Source: an uncultured Mycoplasmatota bacterium (GTDB taxonomy: Bacteria > Bacillota_I > Bacilli_A > RF39 > UBA660). From it: a stretch of 39,948 bases of DNA. The notes beneath the pieces were generated by a model. It saw only the letters and a list, made by a program, of their open reading frames with translations. It was not told the DNA's origin and did not search any database. A program made the translations under genes and the position numbers. Each line of letters starts with the position of its first letter. The stretch's first letter is position 1. Below are positions 25,655 through 33,190 of this stretch, one piece after another. Where the stretch lies: NCBI GenBank assembly GCA_900549285.1, contig URNW01000011.1:1-39948 (forward strand), given 5' to 3'.

Positions 25655-26626
25655 TTACTCCATTTCTATTACTATATCTGGGACAATGTCTATAAATCCA
25701 TTATAACAATATCCCTTTTTAAAATTATATAATCCATAATCCTTATTAGTTATATCATCTTCTTCACAAAATACTCCCCCAAAATCGTATTTTTTTATGC
25801 TCTTATTGATACAGTACTTAATTGCTTCCCATTGCAAATTATACATTCCTAATAAATTACGATTTGAAGATGAACTGACACCATATAAGTAAATTAGCTT
25901 ATCTTTATAAATAATATCAATGCTCATGGCCAATGGAATATTTTCATACCACACTTCCAGAAAAATTAAATTACTTTTAAACTCTTTAAATATTTTTTTA
26001 AAATAATCTAATGTATGTGGCTTAAAATCATGTCTTTCTGAGGTTTCAAGATATAATTTGTAAAAATTAGAGAAATCTATGTTCTTAGATATCTTCTGTG
26101 TAAGACCTTTCCTATATGATCTTCTAGTATTTTGTCTAAACTTACTAGGCAATTTGTTCAACATCATTAATTCGTCTCCCTCTATATCCATTATCGCTAA
26201 TTTACAGGAATCGTGTAAATGTTCATAATCATTTTTTGCAAGAATGGATATATTATAATTCTTAGGAAATCTTTTTAATAATTCAAATGATATACATGGA
26301 TTCATTATTAATTTTTTATAACCACGATTTTGTAACCATATTTTAATTTCATCAAAAAACAAATTTATTAATTTTTCATTATAATAATTTAAGACAGGTC
26401 CCCTAGGTGCAAGCAAGTATTTATCTTTATTGCCCTTTTCTAATAAACTGCATACCCAAACTATATTATTGTTTTGATCTACGGAGTATAAGTAAAATTT
26501 ACGTTCTTCATTTCTTATTTTATTCCATTCTATACTTTGATTATATTCAGAAAAAGAACACTCTTTTAAAAACTTATTGACTTCATTTATTCTATTTTTA
26601 TCTTTAAAATCTAACTCTTTAATCAT
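25655..26626 (-). CDS. FemABX-like aminoacyltransferase
   Basis: 323 residues with a double GNAT-fold architecture: LPSKFRQNTRRSYRKGL (near 155-170) is the basic FemABX motif, and WYENIPLAMSIDIIYKDKLI with LYGVSSSSNRNLLGMYNLQW (near 230-270) is the second GNAT domain with the typical S-x-x-x-R turn. KKYDFGGV matches the conserved late motif. Family members transfer an amino acid from aminoacyl-tRNA, mostly to peptidoglycan stem peptides, but some (such as PacB in pacidamycin synthesis) act on small molecules. No coiled-coil insertion as in FemA/B is obvious. It begins 8 bp after the kinase-like gene, using TAGGTG. The partners here are nucleotide enzymes, so the acceptor may be a nucleotide (inference). 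Confidence 0.85.
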   Translation of the reverse strand: MIKELDFKDKNRINEVNKFLKECSFSEYNQSIEWNKIRNEERKFYLYSVDQNNNIVWVCSLLEKGNKDKYLLAPRGPVLNYYNEKLINLFFDEIKIWLQNRGYKKLIMNPCISFELLKRFPKNYNISILAKNDYEHLHDSCKLAIMDIEGDELMMLNKLPSKFRQNTRRSYRKGLTQKISKNIDFSNFYKLYLETSERHDFKPHTLDYFKKIFKEFKSNLIFLEVWYENIPLAMSIDIIYKDKLIYLYGVSSSSNRNLLGMYNLQWEAIKYCINKSIKKYDFGGVFCEEDDITNKDYGLYNFKKGYCYNGFIDIVPDIVIEME

Positions 26627-26634
26627 TTTTTCAC

Positions 26635-27237
26635 CTATTTATAAAACTTATTAACAAAATCTTTATTTTTTGATAAAACTAATCGACGTTGCATAGCAGA
26701 ATCTTTTGACTCAGCAATTTCCATAAATTCATCATAAATTTGTGGAAGATCATTACGATACGAAATTAATAAATACTCATAATACATAGCATATTTCATT
26801 GTTTCTTCTATTCCTAGTAAATACCTATTGTAATCTCTTTCTCCAAGTCTCGAAAGTAATTCTTCTTTTGTAGGTGGTAACATATAAATCATGGGTGTAT
26901 TTTCAAATATTGATTTTATTTCTCTTGCTGATGAGTAACTGACGTTAAAAATCAAATTACAATATGATAATTTATTAAACTCACTTTTTGGCATACCATA
27001 ATAATTACCATTATAATTACAATATTCTATCAATTTATCATCTTTAATCAACAGTTCAAATTCTTCTTGAGTTATTGTGTTAATTTTTTCATTTGCCGAT
27101 TCTCTTTTTTTTCTTGTTGTATATCCAATTGCTTCTTGAAACTCTGGATTCCTTTGTTCAATATATTCTATTAATTCTGTTTTACCGGATCCAGAAGGTC
27201 CAGATAATACAATGGGTGTATATTTGTCTCTAATCAT
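26635..27237 (-). CDS. Guanylate-kinase-like nucleotide kinase
   Basis: 200 residues. P-loop LSGPSGSGKTELIEYI (near 10-20), GYTTRKKRESANEKINTIT where guanylate kinase has TTRPPREGE-xxxxDYHF, EEFELLIKDDKLIEYCNYNG and NYYGMPKSE matching the GMP-binding segment, and LPPTKEELLSRLGERD matching the lid. It is therefore a member of the Gmk family, but several GMP-contact positions differ, and the C-terminal part has an extra helical tail. The first 8 bp overlap the phosphoribosyltransferase gene (ATGATTAG). A standard gmk for growth is probably elsewhere, so this copy may be dedicated to the operon's product (inference). Confidence 0.85.
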   Translation of the reverse strand: MIRDKYTPIVLSGPSGSGKTELIEYIEQRNPEFQEAIGYTTRKKRESANEKINTITQEEFELLIKDDKLIEYCNYNGNYYGMPKSEFNKLSYCNLIFNVSYSSAREIKSIFENTPMIYMLPPTKEELLSRLGERDYNRYLLGIEETMKYAMYYEYLLISYRNDLPQIYDEFMEIAESKDSAMQRRLVLSKNKDFVNKFYK

Positions 27238-27802
27238 TTATTTCGCTACCTTCCTTCATTTTTCTAATATCTGTTTCCCAAAAAAAGTAAATCCAATGAT
27301 CTGCTAAAATTTCATATACATAATTAATCGGAATATTATTATTTTCAATTTCAATTGCCTTAAATTTTTCATCAATTATCAAAGAATAAACTCCAATAAC
27401 ATTTTTATTTTTAGACTTGGCTATATTAATCGCCTCATTAGTTGTTTTACCCTTATAAATAATATCTTCAAGCAAAATACAATTTCTTTTAACATTATCT
27501 AAATTATCACTAATATATCTCACTTCACCATAATCATGACAATTATCTGAATTGCTCATTTGAGTTTGAATAATAGAAATTCTCCTAATATTTAACAAAT
27601 GTGAAATCGTCACTAGTAATGGTAATCCGCCTCTAGCCAAACCAACTAATTCTATTTCTCCATGTTCTAAGTCATATTTTTCTTTTATATCATTAGCAAT
27701 TAATTGGCATGCTTCAATGTACTTATTATAATCAAGAATAGTTTCTTTATTTTTAGATTTCAGAACTTTAATTGGCATATTTAAAGATTTAATTTTTAGC
27801 AT
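27230..27802 (-). CDS. Xanthine/guanine phosphoribosyltransferase-like enzyme
   Basis: 190 residues. Transfers a base to PRPP to make a nucleotide. Motifs: LVGLARGGLPLLVTISHLLN (Gpt-type loop I region), the PRPP loop ILLEDIIYKGKTT (acidic pair Glu-Asp then GKT), and ILADHWIYFFWETD, the hood segment where Gpt has DTWIEQPWD. It therefore resembles XGPRT rather than HPRT or UPRT. A 25-residue upstream extension is out of place because AAAGGAGATAGAATA directly precedes the ATG at 27802. The yhhQ-like stop and this start share TAATG, so the two are translationally coupled: the base carrier and the enzyme that traps the base. Its real substrate could be guanine, xanthine or a 7-deazaguanine. Confidence 0.85.
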   Translation of the reverse strand: MLKIKSLNMPIKVLKSKNKETILDYNKYIEACQLIANDIKEKYDLEHGEIELVGLARGGLPLLVTISHLLNIRRISIIQTQMSNSDNCHDYGEVRYISDNLDNVKRNCILLEDIIYKGKTTNEAINIAKSKNKNVIGVYSLIIDEKFKAIEIENNNIPINYVYEILADHWIYFFWETDIRKMKEGSEIND

Positions 27803-28479
27803 TATTCTATCTCCTTTACATTCTTTATTTTTACAGCCCATAACATAAATGGGGTATCTAAGATTGCAATTACCCATTTAAAGATCAACATTGTTAATGC
27901 AATATCTATAATTTCCGGAAAAGGCACTATTCCGAAGAAAGAAATTATAGTAAAAATTATTGTATCGACAAATTGACTAATAAATGTACTTACATTGCTA
28001 CTAATATACACCTTATTAAATTTATTTTTTAAGTACTGATATATTTTCGCATCACAAATTTGACTCATCAAATACGCTAATAAACTGGCTATGGTAATTC
28101 TTGGAATATATTGAAATACAGTTATTAATGATTCTTGAACAAAATCATAATTACTTGGTGTATATAATAAGAACAAATAAATAAATATTGCAAATATTAT
28201 CATACTAACAAAACTTATTTTAATCGAGTTATATGCAGAGTTTTTACCATACTTTTCACTTAATATATCCGTACATAAAAATATTGCTCCATAAGATATA
28301 TTTCCCAAAGAAACTGTGAAATTGAAAATTTCAACCATTTTTATAGTTTGGATATTAGAAATAATTACTAATACACACATTAAAGCATATAATCCATATT
28401 TTCCAAATTTTCTATATATTATCAATGTTACTAAAAAAGTTAATATAAGGTATATTAGTGATAATAAGACATTATTCAT
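27802..28479 (-). CDS. YhhQ-type queuosine-precursor transporter (VUT family)
   Basis: 225 residues, about six membrane helices. The family hallmarks are VSLGNISYGAIFLCTDILSE (near 60-78), the FYITG-like loop, and a late helix with ISSNVSTFISQFVDTIIFT, where the conserved Asp and Ser/Asn lie in the membrane. YhhQ proteins import 7-deazaguanine derivatives (preQ0, preQ1, queuine). A TTG start 3 codons upstream abuts the ribosome site, so the ATG at 28479 (after AAGGAAGG) is chosen. It heads the five-gene operon. Its leader is only about 30 nt and contains no preQ1 riboswitch, so control is probably by a protein at the dyad just upstream. Confidence 0.88.
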   Translation of the reverse strand: MNNVLLSLIYLILTFLVTLIIYRKFGKYGLYALMCVLVIISNIQTIKMVEIFNFTVSLGNISYGAIFLCTDILSEKYGKNSAYNSIKISFVSMIIFAIFIYLFLLYTPSNYDFVQESLITVFQYIPRITIASLLAYLMSQICDAKIYQYLKNKFNKVYISSNVSTFISQFVDTIIFTIISFFGIVPFPEIIDIALTMLIFKWVIAILDTPFMLWAVKIKNVKEIE

Positions 28480-28505
28480 TTGGGCCAACCTTCCTTTCAG
28501 TAGAG

Positions 28506-28541
28506 ATTATAACTCTAAATGGTGTAATATAATGTACCATT
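28506..28541 (-). promoter_or_regulatory. Promoter and dyad operator of the nucleotide-modification operon
   Basis: On the minus strand TATAAT (28511-28506) lies 26 nt before the first ATG. The -35 region is covered by an imperfect palindrome with ATGGTGTA / TGTACCAT arms (28519-28540), extended one bp each side. The weak -35 and the dyad placement fit an activator or repressor site, probably for the broken HTH-WYL protein upstream or a relative. Confidence 0.55.
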
Positions 28542-28570
28542 AAAAAAAATTAGAGATTTTTAAATTTTCT

Positions 28571-28712
28571 CTAACTATTAACTTTCAGATCTTTAATTAA
28601 ACTTAAATTCAATGTCTTTATATCATTTTCTTCAATTGAATAACCTGTTATATATATAAAATCTTTATAAAAAGTAAAATTATAGGGAATAAATCTTCTT
28701 AACTTATTGTGA
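28571..28712 (-). pseudogene. Out-of-frame WYL-domain remnant
   Basis: Just after the stop of the HTH protein, the +1 frame reads HNKLRRFIPYNFTFYKDFIY, then ITGYSIEENDIKTLNLSLIK, then DLKVNS and a stop (28573-28571). The pattern arginine-x-x-Pro-Tyr ... tyr-Ile-x-Gly-Tyr ... leu-Asn-Leu-x-x-Ile-x-x-Leu is the core of a WYL domain, the ligand-sensing part that normally follows such an HTH. The frame switch is at about 28705-28712. Together they are one HTH-WYL regulator interrupted by a frameshift. Confidence 0.65.
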
Positions 28713-29135
28713 TATTAGTTCATTATTATTTTTTAAAGCATGAGATATAATTATATATTTGTTTCTAATTTCCTCTTTATCTATTTTGATATTTCTTTGT
28801 TCATCTACCGAATATATTACAATAGATCTTATTTTTTCTAGTGTAACATTTATATTTTTTCTTTCGTCCTCATTTAATTTACCTAAAATTGATTCAATAG
28901 AATCAACATCAAAATAATTAAAAGAAATATTATAATTATGCTTCTGTCTATATACATATCCACCATATTTTCCATAAATAGTTTCAATATATATTCCCGA
29001 CTTTTCTAACTCCTCTTTGTATATTTTAATCATTCGAGGTGTTACTTCTAATCGTTCTGCTAATTCTTGAACTTTATACTTTCTACCACTTTCTAATAAT
29101 CGTAACATGGTCAAAGCATTCCCTATTTTACCCAT
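28704..29135 (-). CDS. HTH regulator, truncated WYL-family protein
   Basis: 143 residues. The N-terminal winged HTH (HTH_11 type) is clear: ALTMLRLLESGRKYKVQELA, then ERLEVTPRMIKIYKEELEKS, then GIYIETIYGKYGGYVY. A helical middle follows, and the frame stops at NNNELISQ. The remaining WYL domain continues out of frame downstream. Family members with WYL bind a nucleic acid or nucleotide ligand and regulate DNA-repair and phage-defence loci. Without it, this product may bind DNA constitutively. It is co-directional with the operon and 16 bp after the Gre-like gene, with GAGGATTATAAAA as ribosome site. It may be the former regulator of the dyad at 28519. Confidence 0.85.
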   Translation of the reverse strand: MGKIGNALTMLRLLESGRKYKVQELAERLEVTPRMIKIYKEELEKSGIYIETIYGKYGGYVYRQKHNYNISFNYFDVDSIESILGKLNEDERKNINVTLEKIRSIVIYSVDEQRNIKIDKEEIRNKYIIISHALKNNNELISQ

Positions 29136-29151
29136 TTTTATAATCCTCTTT

Positions 29152-29670
29152 TTACCTACTTAAACCTTGTTCTAATTCAAGTTTTTGCTTAATTAAAACT
29201 TTTATTACATTATCATTTACTTTATAAGAGGAATTATCTCCTACACTTTTACCAAAAATTGCTTTTCCTAGAGGACTATTTATAGATACTTCGCGAGCAA
29301 AATTTCCATCTGACAAACCCAAAGCACTAACTAATTTAATTGTCATCTCCTCGACATCATCTTTAGAAAAAATTAAGTCAACAATAACTGTATCATTTAT
29401 ATCAATTAATTCCTGATTGTTATGCTTTTCTATAATCACTATTTTTGATAAATCTTCATATAATTTTTTTAGATTTCCCATTAAAACTGCTTCTTGTCTT
29501 TCTATTTCTTCAAATTCTGGGGTATCCCATCCGTCTCCTGCGCCAGCATCAAAGGCTTCTTTTCTTCCTGCATTTAAATCGTTTAGTTGTTTTTTTACAC
29601 TTTCAATGTTTTCGAGATATTTTTCATATCCTTCTTGATCTAAATAAATTTTTTCTGATTTTGAATCCAT
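29152..29670 (-). CDS. GreA/GreB-like transcript cleavage factor
   Basis: 172 residues. N-terminal coiled coil (YEKYLENIESVKKQLNDLNA) whose tip reads DAGAGDGWDTPEFEEIE, supplying the acidic residues that stimulate RNA cleavage by RNA polymerase. The C-terminal FKBP-like domain includes INSPLGKAIFGKSVGDN, the most conserved Gre segment. The tip has an extra Trp-Asp-Thr-Pro sequence where GreA has SENAEY, and the charged tail is unlike standard GreA, so it is probably a Gre-family paralog rather than the housekeeping GreA. AGGTG is the ribosome site. Transcribed just upstream of the truncated HTH-WYL gene and probably with it. Confidence 0.85.
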   Translation of the reverse strand: MDSKSEKIYLDQEGYEKYLENIESVKKQLNDLNAGRKEAFDAGAGDGWDTPEFEEIERQEAVLMGNLKKLYEDLSKIVIIEKHNNQELIDINDTVIVDLIFSKDDVEEMTIKLVSALGLSDGNFAREVSINSPLGKAIFGKSVGDNSSYKVNDNVIKVLIKQKLELEQGLSR

Positions 29671-30042
29671 ATTTTACACCTGCCTCTTAATTAATTCAAT
29701 ATTTTAACATAAATAAAAAATAAATTCAAACTATTTTATCATTTATTTAATTAAAATTGAAAGTTCCCGTAAAAATGATAATGGGAAATAACTCTTAAAA
29801 AACTATATTGTTCAATAATTAGTTAAATAGTTATTGTTTTGTTAGAGATTTTTTTATATTAGAATTATAAATAACAATAGTAAAAGGATGATTATAATAA
29901 TTACTAGAGTGAATACTAATAAGTCTTTCTTGTTTAAAGTCTTGCCTCCCTTCTTTTCAAAGATTGACTCACCTAACTAATTAAATATTTCAAAAACGTT
30001 ATACCAAACTTTGTTCTTAATACAATGCTTTTATTTAACTAT
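29671..30042. other. Gap with a possible start-less membrane peptide
   Basis: About 370 bp without a supportable gene. One hydrophobic frame on the minus strand (29937-29854) reads LNKKDLLVFTLVIIIIILLL and ends soon after. A GGGAGG lies 7 nt before its first codon, but that codon is TTA, not a start. The rest is AT-rich with no clear hairpin terminator for the VanZ-like gene. Confidence 0.35.
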
Positions 30043-30732
30043 CTAATTTATTGGAGCTAACTTTTTTATTAAAAATATTTTATTGACTAATTGATTAATT
30101 TTTCTTATTTTATATAATCTATATATTAGTAAAGCTCCTAATAAATTTAATATTAAATCATCAATATCAAAACTACCAGATAAGCTTAAAAATTGTAAAC
30201 TTTCAATTGTTAAAATAATAGCTATATTTGTTAAAATAAAATTCTTTAATTTATTTTGTTTTTTAAACAATAGTGGTAAAAATATACCCATAGGTGCAAA
30301 AGCAACAAGATTACCTAGTAAATTAACTATAGCTACCCTATCTTGTCTTGAAATATATAAAGTAATTGTTTTAAAAGGAACTAAATTGTTATTTTCTAAA
30401 TAAACTTCTAAATTTTCTTTGTTCAATCCAAAGATATTTAAACCACTTCTTCCATAATCACTATCGAATAGAGTTAATTGTATTAAAGTTATAATATATA
30501 TAATAAATATTCCATATAAATATATTTTCATAGGTTTATTATTTTTTAAAAATTTGGATAGTAAAATGGTTCCTAAATAACAAAACAATGCTAGCAAAAA
30601 TAAAAGAATGATTCTATCTATTTCATCCATATTTACTCTTGGGGCTAACTCTAAATACATATAAAAAATTAAAGTAGTAAGACCTAATAAATAAAAAATA
30701 ATACTACTTACAATCAATAATCCCTTTTTCAT
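30043..30732 (-). CDS. VanZ-like membrane protein
   Basis: 229 residues with about six membrane helices. The VanZ-family core is NLLGNLVAFAPMGIFLPLL (near 135-153), and ESLQFLSLSGSFDIDDLILN (near 177-196), with the Glu-x-x-Gln and Asp-x-Asp-Asp pattern that typifies the family. VanZ proteins lower susceptibility to teicoplanin in some Enterococci by an unknown mechanism, and other homologues are common cell-envelope proteins of unclear role. It overlaps the Xre-like gene by 4 bp (ATGA), so they are translated together. Confidence 0.9.
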   Translation of the reverse strand: MKKGLLIVSSIIFYLLGLTTLIFYMYLELAPRVNMDEIDRIILLFLLALFCYLGTILLSKFLKNNKPMKIYLYGIFIIYIITLIQLTLFDSDYGRSGLNIFGLNKENLEVYLENNNLVPFKTITLYISRQDRVAIVNLLGNLVAFAPMGIFLPLLFKKQNKLKNFILTNIAIILTIESLQFLSLSGSFDIDDLILNLLGALLIYRLYKIRKINQLVNKIFLIKKLAPIN

Positions 30733-31478
30733 ATTGTTTTCCTTTCACACATTAAATTTGATTTTTTTATTATTTTTTCTAATTCTTTTTCATTTGCTTT
30801 TTTAATCTTTTTTAAAGAAATATTTGTATGATAAACTTTTATATTCTTATTTTTATCTATTTCTAATATGTGCTGATAACCAAATGGTTCTTTTTGGCCA
30901 TCTATCAGTTTAGCCATGCTATCCCATGACTCAAAGTGACTTCTTCTTTTGTTTGCTAAGTAAATTTTAGTTGTGAAAAAATATATTTCCTCTTTATCAT
31001 TTTCAATTAAAGTATAATAAGTATTAAGTATGCTTAATCCTTGTATTTTAAAGATAAGTTCAGAATCAGCTATATTACATTTCATCATTCGATTATCATA
31101 AGAAACGTTAAATTCTATATTAGCTATTATATTTGCTAATATCATGATAATAAATAATAATATAATGACGATAATAATTATTTTTATATAGATTCTTTTA
31201 TTCTTTTTCATTTTATCTAGTAAGTTTATAGCTACTTCATCTGTTTTTTCTTGATAATTATTTTTATCTAGTTTTTCACCACTTAGTAATTCATTTACAG
31301 TAATATCTAATTCTTTGCATAATTTAGTAAATAAAGATACATCTGGTAAACATCTGCCATTTTCCCATTTAGAAACTGCTTTATCTGTTACATTTAAAGT
31401 ACTTGCTAAATCTTCTTGAGTTAAATTTTTCTTTTTGCGACACTCTTTTATAAACTTTCCTAACTTTTCTTGATTCAT
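30729..31478 (-). CDS. Membrane-bound Xre-family regulator
   Basis: 249 residues. Residues 5-60 form an HTH_3 DNA-binding domain (GKFIKECRKKKNLTQEDLAS, then TLNVTDKAVSKWENGRCLPD). A charged linker, one membrane helix (IYIKIIIIVIILLFIIMILAN, near 97-117) and an extracytosolic part of about 130 residues follow. Such membrane-anchored repressors sense envelope conditions. GAGGTGAAAAT is the ribosome site. It is cotranscribed with the overlapping VanZ-like gene. No promoter could be assigned with confidence. Confidence 0.88.
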   Translation of the reverse strand: MNQEKLGKFIKECRKKKNLTQEDLASTLNVTDKAVSKWENGRCLPDVSLFTKLCKELDITVNELLSGEKLDKNNYQEKTDEVAINLLDKMKKNKRIYIKIIIIVIILLFIIMILANIIANIEFNVSYDNRMMKCNIADSELIFKIQGLSILNTYYTLIENDKEEIYFFTTKIYLANKRRSHFESWDSMAKLIDGQKEPFGYQHILEIDKNKNIKVYHTNISLKKIKKANEKELEKIIKKSNLMCERKTI

Positions 31479-31565
31479 ATTTTCACCTCTTGCTTTTTAT
31501 TATATAAGTAGTATTAAATAAAGAACTATACCAAAGGTAGAATTCGATAATTTATGTCAATTAAA

Positions 31566-31598
31566 TGTAAAAAGATAAGCTTTATTTTGCTTATCTTT
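31566..31598 (-). terminator. Terminator of the RDD gene
   Basis: AAAGATAAGC and GCTTATCTTT form a perfect 10-bp stem with an 8-nt loop, followed by TTTTT on the minus strand. The left part of the hairpin overlaps the end of the RDD gene. Confidence 0.88.
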
Positions 31599-32295
31599 CA
31601 TTATTTTTCTTGTTTTTTGTTTTTTTAGGTTTTATTACTTCTACTTCTTCTTGGGTAGATTTTTGTTCTTCTACTACCTCTAAATTATTTTCTTCTCTTA
31701 CATCAATTACTTTGGTACCTGCTAGAATATCGTGTAATCCTCTTCCATCTTTCCAAAATAAAATCATTAAGAAGAGTGCAATCGTTAAAATCATATCAAA
31801 ATTAGATGCTACAGTATAAATACTTAAATAAGTACTTTCTTTGAAGCATATAGCAATTAAAGTTAATAGATTCATTATTACACCATTTAGGATAAAAGCT
31901 CTTATAAAATAATTATATAATTTCAATTTTTTTCCTTTATTACTTACAATCCTAATTCCCATAATTCTCTTGCCTAATGTTTGTCCTTTGGTGAAATAAA
32001 CAAACACACCATAATATAAGAATATAATTATTATATTACCTATTGTATAAACATAACCACTACTATTTAACTCATAACTTAACTCTTTTGTCTGCTCAGT
32101 AAGCTCATTGGCGTCTATTTCTTTATCATAATATTTTTGTAATACTTCATTATAAGCTTGTGATGTTTCTACATATTCATCATATCGAGGATTAATAAAT
32201 GTAATATAAACTAAAGCAGAACTAATTAAAGTAATTACTAAATAATCAATTAAATAGGCTACAATTCTTTTTAAAGCAACATTACTACTTGTCAA
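31591..32295 (-). CDS. RDD-family membrane protein
   Basis: 234 residues, with the RDD domain: RIVAYLIDYLVITLISSALV at the start (the Arg and Asp-Tyr pair), then TKGQTLGKRIMGIRIVSNKG (near 108-127) and FWKDGRGLHDILAGTKVID (near 180-198). About four membrane helices, a soluble loop in the middle (about 35-80), and a highly charged tail. Function is unknown; some RDD proteins are Na+/H+ exchangers. TTG at 32295 is the chosen start because GGAG lies 9 nt upstream and no ATG is near. Confidence 0.9.
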   Translation of the reverse strand: MTSSNVALKRIVAYLIDYLVITLISSALVYITFINPRYDEYVETSQAYNEVLQKYYDKEIDANELTEQTKELSYELNSSGYVYTIGNIIIIFLYYGVFVYFTKGQTLGKRIMGIRIVSNKGKKLKLYNYFIRAFILNGVIMNLLTLIAICFKESTYLSIYTVASNFDMILTIALFLMILFWKDGRGLHDILAGTKVIDVREENNLEVVEEQKSTQEEVEVIKPKKTKNKKNNER

Positions 32296-32347
32296 TTTTA
32301 TCCACTCCTTAGAGAATATTATATGCTTTTTTTCTATTAAAGTAAAG

Positions 32348-33124
32348 CTATTTAATCATTCTTTTTAAGCTTAAAATAGCATTTTTTTCTATTCTTGATA
32401 CTTGAGCTTGAGAAATATTTAATGAAGATGCTATTTCCATTTGAGTTTTTCCGACTATATATCTTGCTATTAATATTTCTCTTTCTCGTTCTTTTATTTT
32501 ATTTAATCCCCTTCTTAAAGATATTAGCATATCTTTATCACTATTTAAATCTTTTTTATCGGCAATTTGATCCATTAAGTAAATGGTATCACCGCCATCA
32601 TTATAAATTGGTTCAAAGATACTCATTGGATCTTTTAAACTATCTAGAGCTTGTGCTATTTTATATTCTTCTACTTCTAATTTTTTAGCTATTTCTGCAC
32701 TAGTAGGTTCTTTGCCATAAAGATTAAAATATTCCTCTTTATATTTTAAAATATTATATGCTAAATCTTTTATGCTCCTACTTATCCTTATACTGCTATT
32801 ATCTCTAATATATCTTTTTATTTCTCCTAATATTAAAGGAACAGCATATGTAGATAACTTTAAATTATATTCTAAATCAAAATTATCAATTGCTTTAATT
32901 AAACCAATTACTCCCACTTGAAATAAATCATCCATATTATAATTTCCTTTATTAAAACTTCTTAAAATACTTAGAACTAATTTTAAATTACCATTTATTA
33001 GTTTTTCCTTGGCACTTAGATCCCCTTTTTGATATTGCTTAAATAAATTTATGGTTTCTGTGCTATTTAATACTTTTAATTCATTTGTATTAATACCTGT
33101 GATATCTACTTTATATCTAGCCAT
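32348..33124 (-). CDS. sigG: RNA polymerase sporulation sigma factor SigG
   Basis: Forespore-specific sigma factor that turns on late forespore genes. 258 residues. The N-terminus ARYKVDITGINTNELKVLNS matches the SigG pattern (K-V-x-I-x-G-I/V-x-T), which distinguishes it from SigF. Region 2 MDDLFQVGVIGLIKAIDNFD is followed by YAVPLILGEIKRYIRDNSSI, both nearly universal in SigF/SigG. Region 4 GKTQMEIASSLNISQAQVSR has the conserved HTH. AAAGGAGTTTT is the ribosome site. SigG genes usually follow sigE and spoIIGA; here no other sporulation gene is in the window. Presence of sigG implies sporulation or a recently lost ability. Confidence 0.95.
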   Translation of the reverse strand: MARYKVDITGINTNELKVLNSTETINLFKQYQKGDLSAKEKLINGNLKLVLSILRSFNKGNYNMDDLFQVGVIGLIKAIDNFDLEYNLKLSTYAVPLILGEIKRYIRDNSSIRISRSIKDLAYNILKYKEEYFNLYGKEPTSAEIAKKLEVEEYKIAQALDSLKDPMSIFEPIYNDGGDTIYLMDQIADKKDLNSDKDMLISLRRGLNKIKEREREILIARYIVGKTQMEIASSLNISQAQVSRIEKNAILSLKRMIK

Positions 33125-33190
33125 TTTAAAACTCCTTTCCCTTTATTTATGAGAAAGAAGTATTTATTTTATTCATATATTAAATATATT

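Noticed and set aside
27802..28540. preQ1 or similar riboswitch upstream of the YhhQ-type gene
   Set aside because: Only about 30 nt separate the -10 from the start codon. No aptamer-like pseudoknot was found, so a protein operator is more likely.
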